The notes beneath the pieces were generated by a model. That model saw only the letters and a program-made list of their open reading frames with translations. It searched no databases and was not told where the DNA came from. Position numbers and translations under genes: made by a program. Positions 17,455-25,079 of a DNA stretch of 64,000 bases are shown piece by piece. This stretch comes from Synechocystis sp. PCC 7509 (GTDB lineage: Bacteria > Cyanobacteriota > Cyanobacteriia > Cyanobacteriales > Chroococcidiopsidaceae), in assembly GCF_000332075.2 (NCBI RefSeq), contig NZ_ALVU02000001.1:62001-126000 (forward strand). The letters run 5' to 3'. Numbering within the stretch: the first letter of the stretch is position 1; every line of letters starts with the position of its first letter.

Positions 17455-17797
17455 TAATTATTCTCCTTTTTGTTTTGCGGTGAGCGCCTTTTTACCCATG
17501 GCATTTTTTGGTGGATTTATTCCTCCAAAAAATGCCCATCTATGCAAGCCTGCGAATCACCCATAGGCACGCACTTAAGAGCGCCTAATTCACTTTTAAG
17601 GCCGAGTCTAAGCACGAATGCTTAGGCATAGTGGGGACTACCAAACTTCAACCACAAGCGCCTATGAAGATGGAAAGGCACTAAGCCTACTTCTTTTCTA
17701 AGGTCTTCTTCGTGGTTGATTTTTTAGTAGTACGCCTTGGTTTGGACCCAATGCGCGACACTCCACCATTTAATAGATGGGTGTTTCGCTAGGTGAG
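17455..17797 (-). ncRNA. Structured non-coding region upstream of the DEDD recombinase, candidate bridge RNA
   Basis: About 340 bp without a gene, in the position where IS110 elements encode their bridge RNA. Visible hairpins: 17500-17536 (15-bp arms ggcattttttggtgg / cctccaaaaaatgcc, one mismatch, 7-base loop), 17608-17625 (ctaagca-cgaa-tgcttag, perfect), 17649-17655 pairing with 17712-17718 (caaccac / gtggttg), and 17788-17807 (gctaggt / accctagc). CTTCTTTTC at 17690-17698 followed by TAAGG equals the reconstructed amidase target except for one inserted T. The RNA ends and strand are not known; the minus strand is assumed because the recombinase is on it. Confidence 0.4.
17705..17757. repeat. 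Internal copy of the left-terminal direct repeat
   Basis: CTTCTTC-N7-ATTTTTTAGTAGT-N16-CCAATGCGCG, matching 16189-16243 with a 13-base perfect block. It lies in the non-coding region upstream of the recombinase, so the recombinase gene is bracketed by the two copies. Confidence 0.7.
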
Positions 17798-18007
17798 TTA
17801 CCCTAGCTCGTCAGGCGTTGTCGTGGTATTAGAGTTGATAATCTGTAACCAAGTGGTTAGCAGAAAAACTGCTTTTTGATCTCGATAAGTGGTGCGTTTT
17901 CCGTCAGCCCAAGTAACTACTACAAGCAATGGATCGTCCTCGTATTGAAAAGAGCGGACGTGATCTAAATTAATCCACTCATCCTCGGACAAAAAACAAG
18001 GAAGCAT
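17798..18007 (-). CDS. Hypothetical protein, element cargo
   Basis: 69 aa, starting MLPCFLSEDEWINLDHVRSFQYE. Hydrophilic with alternating beta-like stretches (LLVVVTWADGKRTTYR) and a C-terminal hydrophobic helix segment. No family recognised. It is 3 bp downstream of the next gene on the same strand and so probably in an operon with it. Confidence 0.6.
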   Translation of the reverse strand: MLPCFLSEDEWINLDHVRSFQYEDDPLLVVVTWADGKRTTYRDQKAVFLLTTWLQIINSNTTTTPDELG

Positions 18008-18010
18008 TGC

Positions 18011-18229
18011 TTACATACCGCCGGAGTAATCAAAGATGTCATCTTCATCGTCAAGGGGTGTAACTTTGTCCTCGTTTGACGTAAGTTGCCCGTCAACAAA
18101 GGCGCGTAACGGCTTGACTGCTTCTGTTACGCTTTCATCTTCCCCGACGGTGGCAGTGGCTTCTAGGCGCTCGGATTCGTAGTTGCCAAGGTTTTTAACT
18201 TTCTGGTAACTGATAGACGTAATAATCAT
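18011..18229 (-). CDS. Hypothetical protein, element cargo
   Basis: 72 aa, with a beta-rich N-terminal half (MIITSISYQKVKNLGNYESERLEATATVG) and an acidic C-terminal tail (PLDDEDDIFDYSGG). The N-terminal pattern resembles small conserved proteins of phages and plasmids of unknown function. It lies 25 bp downstream of the 250-aa gene at 18255. Confidence 0.65.
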   Translation of the reverse strand: MIITSISYQKVKNLGNYESERLEATATVGEDESVTEAVKPLRAFVDGQLTSNEDKVTPLDDEDDIFDYSGGM

Positions 18230-18254
18230 AAGTTTTTGTTAATGCGAGTTTGAT

Positions 18255-19007
18255 TTAGTAGGGTACGCCTAGCGCGTTCAATCGCTCTTGAATGCGATCG
18301 CGCACTTCCCCTGACAAGCTAGCTAAAACCATCTCCCGCCAGTTTTTAGGGATGGGAGCGACTTCAATATCGGGCAGATCGGCAACGGTGAAGATTTTGG
18401 GAGTATAAGCGGGCGCTTCGGGGATAAAATTTTTGTACCATTCCTCTTTTAAACACTTGAATAGCCACCCGGCAGCGCTCTGAATTTCCTTGCCTTTGGC
18501 GATGGCTGCTTTGTAGTAGTCCAAGGATTTAGTTATTTGTTCAATACTAAAATCCTTCAGCGAATTGGCACTGGTGGGAGGAAGCGCGATCGCATACTTT
18601 TCAATCAGTTTGATTTTCTCCTCAGTAGAATTTTCCTGATTGATAACGGGCGAAGTTGGCATAGGCATAGGCATAGAAACCACTGCCAGTTTTTGGACTC
18701 TTTCGTTAATGAAAATATCCTTTAATTCCAGTCCTTCAGTGGTAACTAATTCCCACACCGTAGATAGCCTTTTAAGCTTGCGCGATAGTTCCCCAGCTTC
18801 AAGTATCCAGCCATCAGCAACGCGAGATAATCCCATGCCAACATCCCCAAGGATTTTAAATACTCGGTTTGTCTTGGGGCGGACGATTGGTGTAATGTCC
18901 CTGGCACGATTAATAATTGTCTTTTTTTCCCTCAGTTCGGCTTTTAAGCGTTCGTTCTCCTCTAAAAGTTGGCGGTACTTTTCTTCCATTGATTCCGGTA
19001 ACTTCAC
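18255..19007 (-). CDS. Possible replication-associated protein, element cargo
   Basis: 250 aa. The N-terminal 30 residues form a Glu/Lys-rich coiled coil (EEKYRQLLEENERLKAELREKK). A Met-Pro repeat (MPMPMP) sits near the middle. The last third has SIEQITKSLDYYKAAIAKGKEIQSAAGWLFKCLKEEW, which resembles a helical module near the C-terminus of some plasmid and phage replication initiators. That likeness is weak and the function is inferred only. The start at 19007 has a GGAGGAGAG Shine-Dalgarno match. It is first in the leftward 19007-16282 gene group. Confidence 0.55.
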   Translation of the reverse strand: MKLPESMEEKYRQLLEENERLKAELREKKTIINRARDITPIVRPKTNRVFKILGDVGMGLSRVADGWILEAGELSRKLKRLSTVWELVTTEGLELKDIFINERVQKLAVVSMPMPMPTSPVINQENSTEEKIKLIEKYAIALPPTSANSLKDFSIEQITKSLDYYKAAIAKGKEIQSAAGWLFKCLKEEWYKNFIPEAPAYTPKIFTVADLPDIEVAPIPKNWREMVLASLSGEVRDRIQERLNALGVPY

Positions 19008-19103
19008 TTGCTCTCCTCCGGTTGATACAAACGTTTCTAATGCTCCATTACTGCCAAATGCGATCGCTACGGCTTACGGCGGCAAGTGTTGGGCGTGAGA
19101 AAC

Positions 19104-19243
19104 TGAGACGAAAGGACGGACATTAAGACTTAATTCTCGTGCTGGAGGCATTAATCAAATGCCTGTCCTTTTGTGTTGTTTATTCATGTCTCATTATGAG
19201 GCTTCATCTTGTCATGTGTCAAGTACAAGCCTCAGATTGAGAC
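19104..19243. promoter_or_regulatory. Divergent promoter region with a large inverted repeat, candidate HTH operator
   Basis: 17-base arms at 19188-19204 (gtctcattatgaggctt) and 19227-19243 (aagcctcagattgagac) match at 15 of 17 positions. TGAGAC also occurs at 19104-19109. The inner cttgtcatgtgtcaag is itself nearly symmetric. The arms end 14 bp before the HTH gene at 19258, which suggests autoregulation of the divergent unit. Confidence 0.5.
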
Positions 19244-19257
19244 TTAACTGTGGTAAC

Positions 19258-19524
19258 ATGAATCCTAGAAGTAAAAGACAGAAGCAGGAGAGTCAATCGC
19301 CAGTGGAGACTCTAAGGATAGACCGTACAACATACAACCAAGATGAATTTGCTATGCGCTGCGGTATTCCTCGTGCTACCTATCAACGTTGGATAGCAGG
19401 AAAAGCAGAAGCTAGGCTAACTCTCGGTCAATTAAAGAGCTTATGTCGAGAATTGGGCATCATCAAAGTTGAGGATCTGCCCGACGGCTTCGGCATTCAA
19501 AATCGTTTGTTTGAGTCCGAATAA
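19258..19524 (+). CDS. Small helix-turn-helix regulator (Cro/CI-like)
   Basis: 88 aa from ATG 19258; the frame is open further upstream but that would translate through the inverted repeat. The DNA-binding core is YNQDEFAMRCGIPRATYQRWIAGKAEARLTLGQLKSLCRELG, with a clear helix-turn-helix (about residues 30-50). A basic N-terminus (NPRSKRQKQ) precedes it. Position between divergent gene groups suggests it controls element gene expression, like a phage repressor. Confidence 0.75.
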   Translation: MNPRSKRQKQESQSPVETLRIDRTTYNQDEFAMRCGIPRATYQRWIAGKAEARLTLGQLKSLCRELGIIKVEDLPDGFGIQNRLFESE

Positions 19525-19534
19525 AACCAAAAGC

Positions 19535-19560
19535 CGCCCAGACTGATAACAGTCTGGGCG
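19535..19560. terminator. Hairpin after the HTH gene
   Basis: A perfect 10-bp stem cgcccagact / agtctgggcg with a 6-base loop. On the plus strand no T tract follows; on the minus strand GCTTTTGGTTTTA follows. It could be a weak terminator or a stability element. Confidence 0.5.
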
Positions 19561-19603
19561 ACCTAGGGTGAAACATCGAGCTTTTACACTTCGCTTTACA
19601 ATC

Positions 19604-20002
19604 ATGGCAAAAAAACGCACCCTCGCTGACCTCATCCGAGACGAAGTAGAACAGACTTCGCTATTTGACACGGAAATTTATAGCGGCGGATATTCTCCCG
19701 ACTGGGCGATAGATATTGGTTCGTGCGTCCCCCAAAAAGAGGTAACGCACGAACCAACGCACGAACCAAAGTTATTTGCTTGGATCCAAACTTACTGGGT
19801 ATCAAGACGCGGAACAAAACACCAATACTATAGATTCTGCTACTTAAAAACCCCTGGGAAAATTGGTTCGTGCGTCCGGGTACATTTACCCGGCGGCAAC
19901 ACAAACAGCGATCGCGCTAACTTACTCAAAGAAAAAGTAGAGAAGGCGATCGCGTTGGGTACATCTCCCCAAGAAATCATCGCCCTGATTGCTGGGCGGT
20001 AA
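19604..20002 (+). CDS. Hypothetical protein, element cargo
   Basis: 132 aa from ATG 19604 (MAKKRTLADLIRDEVEQTSLFD); an in-frame ATG at 19568 seems less likely. The sequence ends with LLKEKVEKAIALGTSPQEIIALIAG, a helical C-terminus, and has an internal repeat (THEPTHEPK). Basic and aromatic residues in YWVSRRGTKHQYYRFCYLK could bind nucleic acid, but no family is recognised. It overlaps the convergent gene by 26 bp. Confidence 0.6.
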   Translation: MAKKRTLADLIRDEVEQTSLFDTEIYSGGYSPDWAIDIGSCVPQKEVTHEPTHEPKLFAWIQTYWVSRRGTKHQYYRFCYLKTPGKIGSCVRVHLPGGNTNSDRANLLKEKVEKAIALGTSPQEIIALIAGR

Positions 20003-20372
20003 TGCGTTGCGGCAGTGGCTCAGGCACGGCTATCGCCTTAAAAGTAATTAAGCGCTCGTAAATGTTCGCGCCTTTCTCATCCTTGCCTACGCAGCGACTA
20101 AACCAGATCGCCGCATCAAACTTATTTGTAGGACTGCGACGCAAGTAAGTATGGTTGCGCCAAATAATCGCCGTCGCTCCATCGCTGTCGAAGTCTGCCA
20201 CCACCGCGCCGATAGAAGCCCAATTAAAAGCGCTATAGTCCTTTAACTCAAACTGATAATTAGGAGCCGCCTGGGGAGGAATCATGTGTTCAAGAGCGAT
20301 CGCAATCCTGGCAAGTGACTCAATAATTAACTGCTGCGTTCTCAGGTAGGTTTGAAAGTTTTGGGGAGTCAT
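19977..20372 (-). CDS. Hypothetical protein, element cargo
   Basis: 131 aa. An N-terminal helix is followed by a compact beta-rich region with YSAFNWASIGAVVADFDSDGATAIIWRNHTYLRR and FDAAIWFSRCVGKDEKGANIYERLITFK. This looks like a conserved family of cyanobacterial plasmids and phages with no known function. It lies 10 bp downstream of a 36-aa membrane protein, and both start MTPQ. Confidence 0.65.
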   Translation of the reverse strand: MTPQNFQTYLRTQQLIIESLARIAIALEHMIPPQAAPNYQFELKDYSAFNWASIGAVVADFDSDGATAIIWRNHTYLRRSPTNKFDAAIWFSRCVGKDEKGANIYERLITFKAIAVPEPLPQRITAQQSGR

Positions 20373-20382
20373 AGCTACATCG

Positions 20383-20493
20383 TTAAGCCAGCAAAAGAAG
20401 TAACAGCATTAAATAACTGACAAGAGCCACAAGATTTGCCATAAGATTTATCGCCTCAAAGCTGCGACGGATTTCGTTTTCTTGCGGTGTCAT
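20383..20493 (-). CDS. 36-aa predicted membrane protein
   Basis: ATG at 20493, stop TAA at 20383-20385. The N-terminal half is charged (MTPQENEIRRSFEAIN) and the second half is one hydrophobic helix ending LVSYLMLLLLLLA. It lies in the same strand and order as its neighbours, 10 bp before the gene at 20372. Small, but the topology is clear. Confidence 0.5.
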   Translation of the reverse strand: MTPQENEIRRSFEAINLMANLVALVSYLMLLLLLLA

Positions 20494-20517
20494 AAATTTA
20501 ATGAGTTTTCACTACTT

Positions 20518-20685
20518 CTAATCTATACGAATAGATGGGGGCGTAAATTCAAAAGCCTCCTTCCAAGCACTATCAGAGAGAATTTCCAGCGCCGCCGCCA
20601 ATTGAGCAATGTCTTTGAATTGTCCAGAAACAAGCCTTGCCACAAACAAGCCCATCTGATAAGCCAGAACCGGGGAAATTTTCAT
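20518..20685 (-). CDS. 55-aa hypothetical protein coupled to the integrase
   Basis: Starts MKISPVLAYQMGLFVARLV and ends PPSIRID; mostly helical, with FKDIAQLAAALEILSDSAWKEAF. Its ATG overlaps the integrase stop codon (ATGA at 20682-20685), which points to translational coupling. A link to recombination (for example an excision factor) is possible but not shown by the sequence. Confidence 0.55.
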   Translation of the reverse strand: MKISPVLAYQMGLFVARLVSGQFKDIAQLAAALEILSDSAWKEAFEFTPPSIRID

Positions 20686-21266
20686 AGTAGAGCTAGAGCC
20701 TTAGTAATGCGATTGGGGTCAGCTTCGATGTATCGAACCAAAGCTTTCGGGTCTTTATGACCCGTGAGTAATTGGATGGTATGCAGATCGACACCAGCTT
20801 CCCAGAGCCGAGTAATAAAAGTCCGCCGCGTCGAATGGGTGCTAAAGCCTTTATGAGTCAGCCCCGCTAGTTCCACCGCGCCGCGCAGCATTAAGTCCGC
20901 CGCCCGTAACGTAATGTGAGTGCCAGGATAGATCCGACTCTCGAACATCCAGCCCGATTTAACAATTGGGCGCATTGCCGCCAGTTTTTCGCGCAAAACC
21001 GGATGAACGGGAACTTGACGAGTGAAGCGATGGCCCTTGGTGTCAGCTTTGCGAATGCCAGAAGGAAAAGTAATCTCTCCTAGCGGATTACCCGCCGCAT
21101 CAAAAATATCTTCTATTTTTAGCTGCACAATCGCCCCCCAACGCTCCCCAGTAAACCTAGCGATATCTAAAAGCAACTTATATTTGGGGTCTTCAATTTT
21201 GGAGCGGATTTTCACATATTCAAATTCAGATATTAAAGCAGCTTGACCGTAGCGATTATTTTTCAC
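20682..21266 (-). CDS. Tyrosine recombinase, catalytic domain only
   Basis: 194 aa, covering only the C-terminal catalytic domain of the phage-integrase family. Catalytic residues are visible: Arg in FTGERWGAI, Lys region KGHRFTRQ, HSTRR box, GHK and the Tyr nucleophile in LVRYIEA. There is no N-terminal core-binding domain, as in some cyanobacterial plasmid recombinases. It sits in the middle of the element, over 4 kb from either end, so it is not obviously the enzyme acting at the present junctions. It may resolve multimers or integrate at another site. Confidence 0.85.
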   Translation of the reverse strand: MKNNRYGQAALISEFEYVKIRSKIEDPKYKLLLDIARFTGERWGAIVQLKIEDIFDAAGNPLGEITFPSGIRKADTKGHRFTRQVPVHPVLREKLAAMRPIVKSGWMFESRIYPGTHITLRAADLMLRGAVELAGLTHKGFSTHSTRRTFITRLWEAGVDLHTIQLLTGHKDPKALVRYIEADPNRITKALALL

Positions 21267-21311
21267 TCTTTCTTCTACTTTTAACTAATAATTAACTTCT
21301 TCTTTTATCCA

Positions 21312-21353
21312 AATAACTATTAAAAGTGGAATATCACCACGAATAACTATTAA
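21312..21353. repeat. Direct repeat in the divergent promoter of the integrase
   Basis: AATAACTATTAA occurs at 21312-21323 and 21342-21353, exactly 30 bp apart, about three helical turns. AAGTG follows shortly after each copy. This is a candidate regulator or recombinase binding site between divergent genes. Confidence 0.4.
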
Positions 21354-21491
21354 TTGAAAGTGAGTCAACTATAGCCCAGTGCTAGGGTGTAGCGTCATCA
21401 GTAATCTTCCTGATTTCCATAGAAGTAGAAGTTTACGATAAATTTATAAACCCATAAACTAGGAGCAAATCTACAAATAATTTTTAAAACT

Positions 21492-21800
21492 ATGACGGCT
21501 ATAACTATTGCTACCGACATTCCCACAAACATTAATACCTTAGAAAAACTAGCTGTATGGGTGGGACTTGCCCTAGAACGCTGCAACCCTACGTTAAAGA
21601 TCCTCGAATCTCCCGAAACCGAACCCCAAAGAGTAGCGCAAGCCGTATTAATTCGCGCCGATGACGCTACCCACCGCACAATCTTGCGAATATCCGTGCC
21701 GATTAGTGCTGACTATGCCTCCAATTCCACCGTCAAGTTTTGGCAGAACGCCACAGAAATATCTAACGTCGCGCTGCCTACTGCTTACAAAGCAAACTAA
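21492..21800 (+). CDS. Hypothetical protein, first gene of the rightward cargo block
   Basis: 102 aa (MTAITIATDIPTNINTLEKLAVWVGLALERCNP...). Predicted mixed alpha/beta and soluble. No recognised family. Its stop overlaps the ATG of the next gene (TAATG), so the block is probably one operon. In related phage-type modules small proteins in this place are often structural, but nothing in the sequence proves that. Confidence 0.65.
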   Translation: MTAITIATDIPTNINTLEKLAVWVGLALERCNPTLKILESPETEPQRVAQAVLIRADDATHRTILRISVPISADYASNSTVKFWQNATEISNVALPTAYKAN

Positions 21801-24157
21801 TGAGCGGTTTACTTTTGGCTTTTGTCCCGTCGCCAGCCGTAGTCCCAAAAGTCACGCCCCCCAAACCTGCTAGTCTCGTGATTAAACCAGGTCCGGCAAC
21901 TGTTGCTAGGCCAATTCATCCCAGGATGCAGCCTAGGCTACCTGTAAGCCCTTTGCCCGCCGTACCTGGTGGAGGCGCTGGAGGTTTGCCCCCAGCAAGC
22001 AACATTCCGGCAGCGGCGGGAGCGGCGGCGGGAGGTTTAAGCCTGCCAGCGCTCGGTTTCGCTTTTGCTCTGGCAATTCCTCAAGTTTTATTCTTTGACC
22101 AACCCCTTAGCCCCGATCAGGGGAACGTTCCCCAACCGGGAGAACCCAGCCAAACTTTAGAACCGCCCGTGTTTCCTTTTACTGGCGGACAAGATCCAAA
22201 TAGAGATTACGAGATACTTTTTGCCGTTACTAATTTGTCCTATTTCACTCCCTCTGGAACCGAAATAAGTGGGGGAGCAATTAGAGGCAAAGTTACTTCT
22301 GTAATAATCGTTCAAGTGTTTGTCGGCGATGACTCCAACGGCCGACCTCGATACACCCATACTGTTGAAGCTAGAAATAATTTAGGTCAATTAGCAACAA
22401 GAAGGCTAGATCCCGGTAATGGGGAAGCTAAAGATGCCTATCGACTTAAAGGACTCATACCGTTAGGAGCGGGAGCCGATAACTTTGGCAATCCCCCCGC
22501 CACGTCTCCCGGTATAGATTCCCCACCGGGAAACTTTATCGCTCCCGGTGTCCCCGCGCCGCCAAACTTCGCCCCTGTTCCCGTACCTGGTGCGCCCCCG
22601 CTAATCGCTCCTTCTCCAGCGCCTAATAATCCCAACCCCGACCAGGAAGAAGAGCCGAAGAAATCCCCCGTACCTATTCCCGTTCCCAGGCCCAGGCCTG
22701 GAGATACGCCGCAACCTAATAGAGATCCAGATCCTACCCCTAGCGCTCCAGATTTTTTCCCCACCTTCGATCCAAGTCCTACCCCTGGTGTGGGTGTGGG
22801 TTCTCCCAATCCTGCCCCTACCCCCGCCCCTGGCGTACCGCAGATCCAAAATCCAACGATTGTAAATCCCAGGATCTACACGCCTAACTTGCCTCTAGTT
22901 GGCAACCCATTAACTCCTAATCCTCTCCCCACTCCCGCGCCTTTTACGGCTAATCCCTTACAACCCAACCCCCTAAGCCCCAGCCCTTTTACCCCCAATC
23001 CCAATACAGGCAACCCCGAACCACTCCCAATCCCGGTGACTCCAGCGCCAAATACTCCAGCGCCTACCCAAACGCCGATAGATGACATTAGGGAAAACAT
23101 TAATAGATATCTTGGACCCATTGCGGTTATGGCGGCGGGGATTACAGCTTTAGTTCAGCCCGAAAGATTGCGAGAAGCTGCTAACGCCGGATCTTGCCAA
23201 TCTTTCGCCCCTGGTGGCTGCAATGCGCCAATCGCGAATAATGCGGCGGCGGCGGCAGCCAACAGCGCCAATAACAACACGCTACTTGCTCAAATCCTGG
23301 CAGTTTTGCAAGCGCTGCAAACATTTTTCATGGTTCCCATTCTTGCCGGGGTAAACCTGATTAATACTAAGCTTGGCCCTGTGATGAGCGGTCTTAATGG
23401 TATCGGTGGCTTTTTGGCTCGTACTGCGGAAGCTGCCAAGCTCGATAAAGTCCTAAACGCCATGAACACAATACTGTTGCTGCATAATGCCGCGATGCTT
23501 TCGCGCAATTTGGGCAGTACCCTAGGCGACCTTACGAGCCAGGCACTAACCACTATTGGAATTAAAGATTCTGAAGGTGCGGGTATTGATGTTAACGAGA
23601 TTCTAGGCAAGCAAGCTAATAGTTTTATGGCATCTCTCCTCGGCGCGGAAGTCTGGGCGGGAACAAAAGCTAGTTGGAATAAAGCCTCGTCGATTATTGC
23701 CAGCGCTACTAATCTCATGTACACCATGCGTTCGATATTCGACTCCACAAGAGAGATCCTCGAATGGACGGCAGAAAATACCGGCAAAATCGGCAACGCC
23801 TTAAAACGCTTTCGCATTGTGGGAGAGAACGCCTTTAATTGGCTACCAGAACGCGTCACCGTGCAAAACTCCTTTACTCGCAAGCTCGACCGCTTTAGAG
23901 AAGGGGTAGACGACCTAGACGACGCGGCAAGTAGTTTTAGTGGAGTTCTGGGGGAAGTCCAGTCGATTCAGCAAGAATACGCCGATTTGCAGGAACAAAA
24001 GCAAAAGTTTGAAACCAATATTAAAGATTTGACTCCCAAGCCAAGAGTAGAAAACAAACCTGTTGCTGACGCGGCAGTTGTTGCTAAAACTGCCAGCGCC
24101 GCCCCATCGGGAATTGAAAACGTATTTAGAGGCGAAGGAGAACAAATAGATGCCTGA
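21800..24157 (+). CDS. Large proline-rich protein with C-terminal helical region
   Basis: 785 aa in three zones. Residues 1-110 hold a Pro/Gly/Ala-rich stretch and a hydrophobic helix (LSLPALGFAFALAIPQVLFF). Residues about 120-200 form a globular segment (YEILFAVTNLSYF...). Residues about 220-430 are a low-complexity Pro/Asn/Thr region with repeats such as NPLxPNPL and PTPAPG. The C-terminal 350 residues are helical, with two hydrophobic segments (GPIAVMAAGITALV, ILAVLQALQTFFMVPILAGV) and a coiled coil (GEVQSIQQEYADLQEQKQKFE). It looks like a surface, fibre or tape-measure-like component; the function is unknown. Confidence 0.7.
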   Translation: MSGLLLAFVPSPAVVPKVTPPKPASLVIKPGPATVARPIHPRMQPRLPVSPLPAVPGGGAGGLPPASNIPAAAGAAAGGLSLPALGFAFALAIPQVLFFDQPLSPDQGNVPQPGEPSQTLEPPVFPFTGGQDPNRDYEILFAVTNLSYFTPSGTEISGGAIRGKVTSVIIVQVFVGDDSNGRPRYTHTVEARNNLGQLATRRLDPGNGEAKDAYRLKGLIPLGAGADNFGNPPATSPGIDSPPGNFIAPGVPAPPNFAPVPVPGAPPLIAPSPAPNNPNPDQEEEPKKSPVPIPVPRPRPGDTPQPNRDPDPTPSAPDFFPTFDPSPTPGVGVGSPNPAPTPAPGVPQIQNPTIVNPRIYTPNLPLVGNPLTPNPLPTPAPFTANPLQPNPLSPSPFTPNPNTGNPEPLPIPVTPAPNTPAPTQTPIDDIRENINRYLGPIAVMAAGITALVQPERLREAANAGSCQSFAPGGCNAPIANNAAAAAANSANNNTLLAQILAVLQALQTFFMVPILAGVNLINTKLGPVMSGLNGIGGFLARTAEAAKLDKVLNAMNTILLLHNAAMLSRNLGSTLGDLTSQALTTIGIKDSEGAGIDVNEILGKQANSFMASLLGAEVWAGTKASWNKASSIIASATNLMYTMRSIFDSTREILEWTAENTGKIGNALKRFRIVGENAFNWLPERVTVQNSFTRKLDRFREGVDDLDDAASSFSGVLGEVQSIQQEYADLQEQKQKFETNIKDLTPKPRVENKPVADAAVVAKTASAAPSGIENVFRGEGEQIDA

Positions 24158-24983
24158 ACCCGATAATTTTACCCCCACTGAGCAGTTTCAAGACGTTAAT
24201 AAAAGAGTCTGGAATAAGCTCGTTAAAGAGTATTTTCGCGATGTTAATAAACTAGAATCTGACTTAGATTTGACCACCCCAAGACAAGCATTATTAAAAG
24301 CTTGTTTGCACAAAGAAGATGACTCGCTGCTATTAACAATTGGGCGGATGCAGTTGTTTTTGCATGGTACTACTTACACCCGCGACCAGTTCCCAATTGT
24401 CGCTGGAAGCTTGCTTGACGACGTTGATACAAGTGTTACCTACAGACCTAAAATTACGCTGTTTTTTGTGGAGGATGCCGAAGATGCGGAAGCAGGTTAT
24501 AAGCCCGCAGATATGGAAGTAAGTTTTAGATTAATTAGCGAGACTTCTTCAACAATTACCGAGGCAGAATTAAGAAGTATTGCTACTAAAATTAAAGCTA
24601 ATTTTGGTACTGGAAGCGGCAAGATTTTTAAAAAAGGTCGCAAGTTAATTTATTACCTCGACCGCGCTAAAGGTTATAACTTTTTACTTCGTTCTCGTGA
24701 CTTAGCGGAGGGCAAAGAGTTAATCCGGGAAATATTAACCATGAACGGCGACACCTTAGACACGAGCTTATTAAAGGTATCGGAAACCGACGACGAAGCC
24801 GACGCATACCCCTACAACCCAGGAACGCAAGTAATCCTTGGCAAGCGTAAATCTAAACCCCGCCGAAGACCCTTAGTTAACGTGCGGTTTAAATATGCTT
24901 ACGCGACGGTACACGGGTACAACAAGCCAATTTACCTCTATAGCAGGTCGAGCTTTATTCCCGATGCGTTGGTTCAGTTCTAA
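24150..24983 (+). CDS. Hypothetical protein, element cargo
   Basis: 277 aa; starts 8 bp inside the end of the proline-rich gene, so the two are coupled. It has regular alpha/beta content (VTYRPKITLFFVED, MEVSFRLISETSSTITEAELRSIATKIKANF) and a basic patch KRKSKPRRRP near residue 235. No family is recognised. The block order suggests it acts with its neighbours. Confidence 0.65.
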   Translation: MPEPDNFTPTEQFQDVNKRVWNKLVKEYFRDVNKLESDLDLTTPRQALLKACLHKEDDSLLLTIGRMQLFLHGTTYTRDQFPIVAGSLLDDVDTSVTYRPKITLFFVEDAEDAEAGYKPADMEVSFRLISETSSTITEAELRSIATKIKANFGTGSGKIFKKGRKLIYYLDRAKGYNFLLRSRDLAEGKELIREILTMNGDTLDTSLLKVSETDDEADAYPYNPGTQVILGKRKSKPRRRPLVNVRFKYAYATVHGYNKPIYLYSRSSFIPDALVQF

Positions 24984-25079
24984 AGGGGGAAACCTAGGTT
25001 TCCGCGCCTTCTAAAGCGATTTTTCCTATGCCAGATTTGACAAATCAACCTCGATTACAAAGTACGAAAATTTTTAATT

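Noticed and set aside
22438-23883. Several Gly/Pro-rich or Ala-rich minus-strand frames
   Set aside because: They mirror the low-complexity composition of the proline-rich gene on the plus strand.
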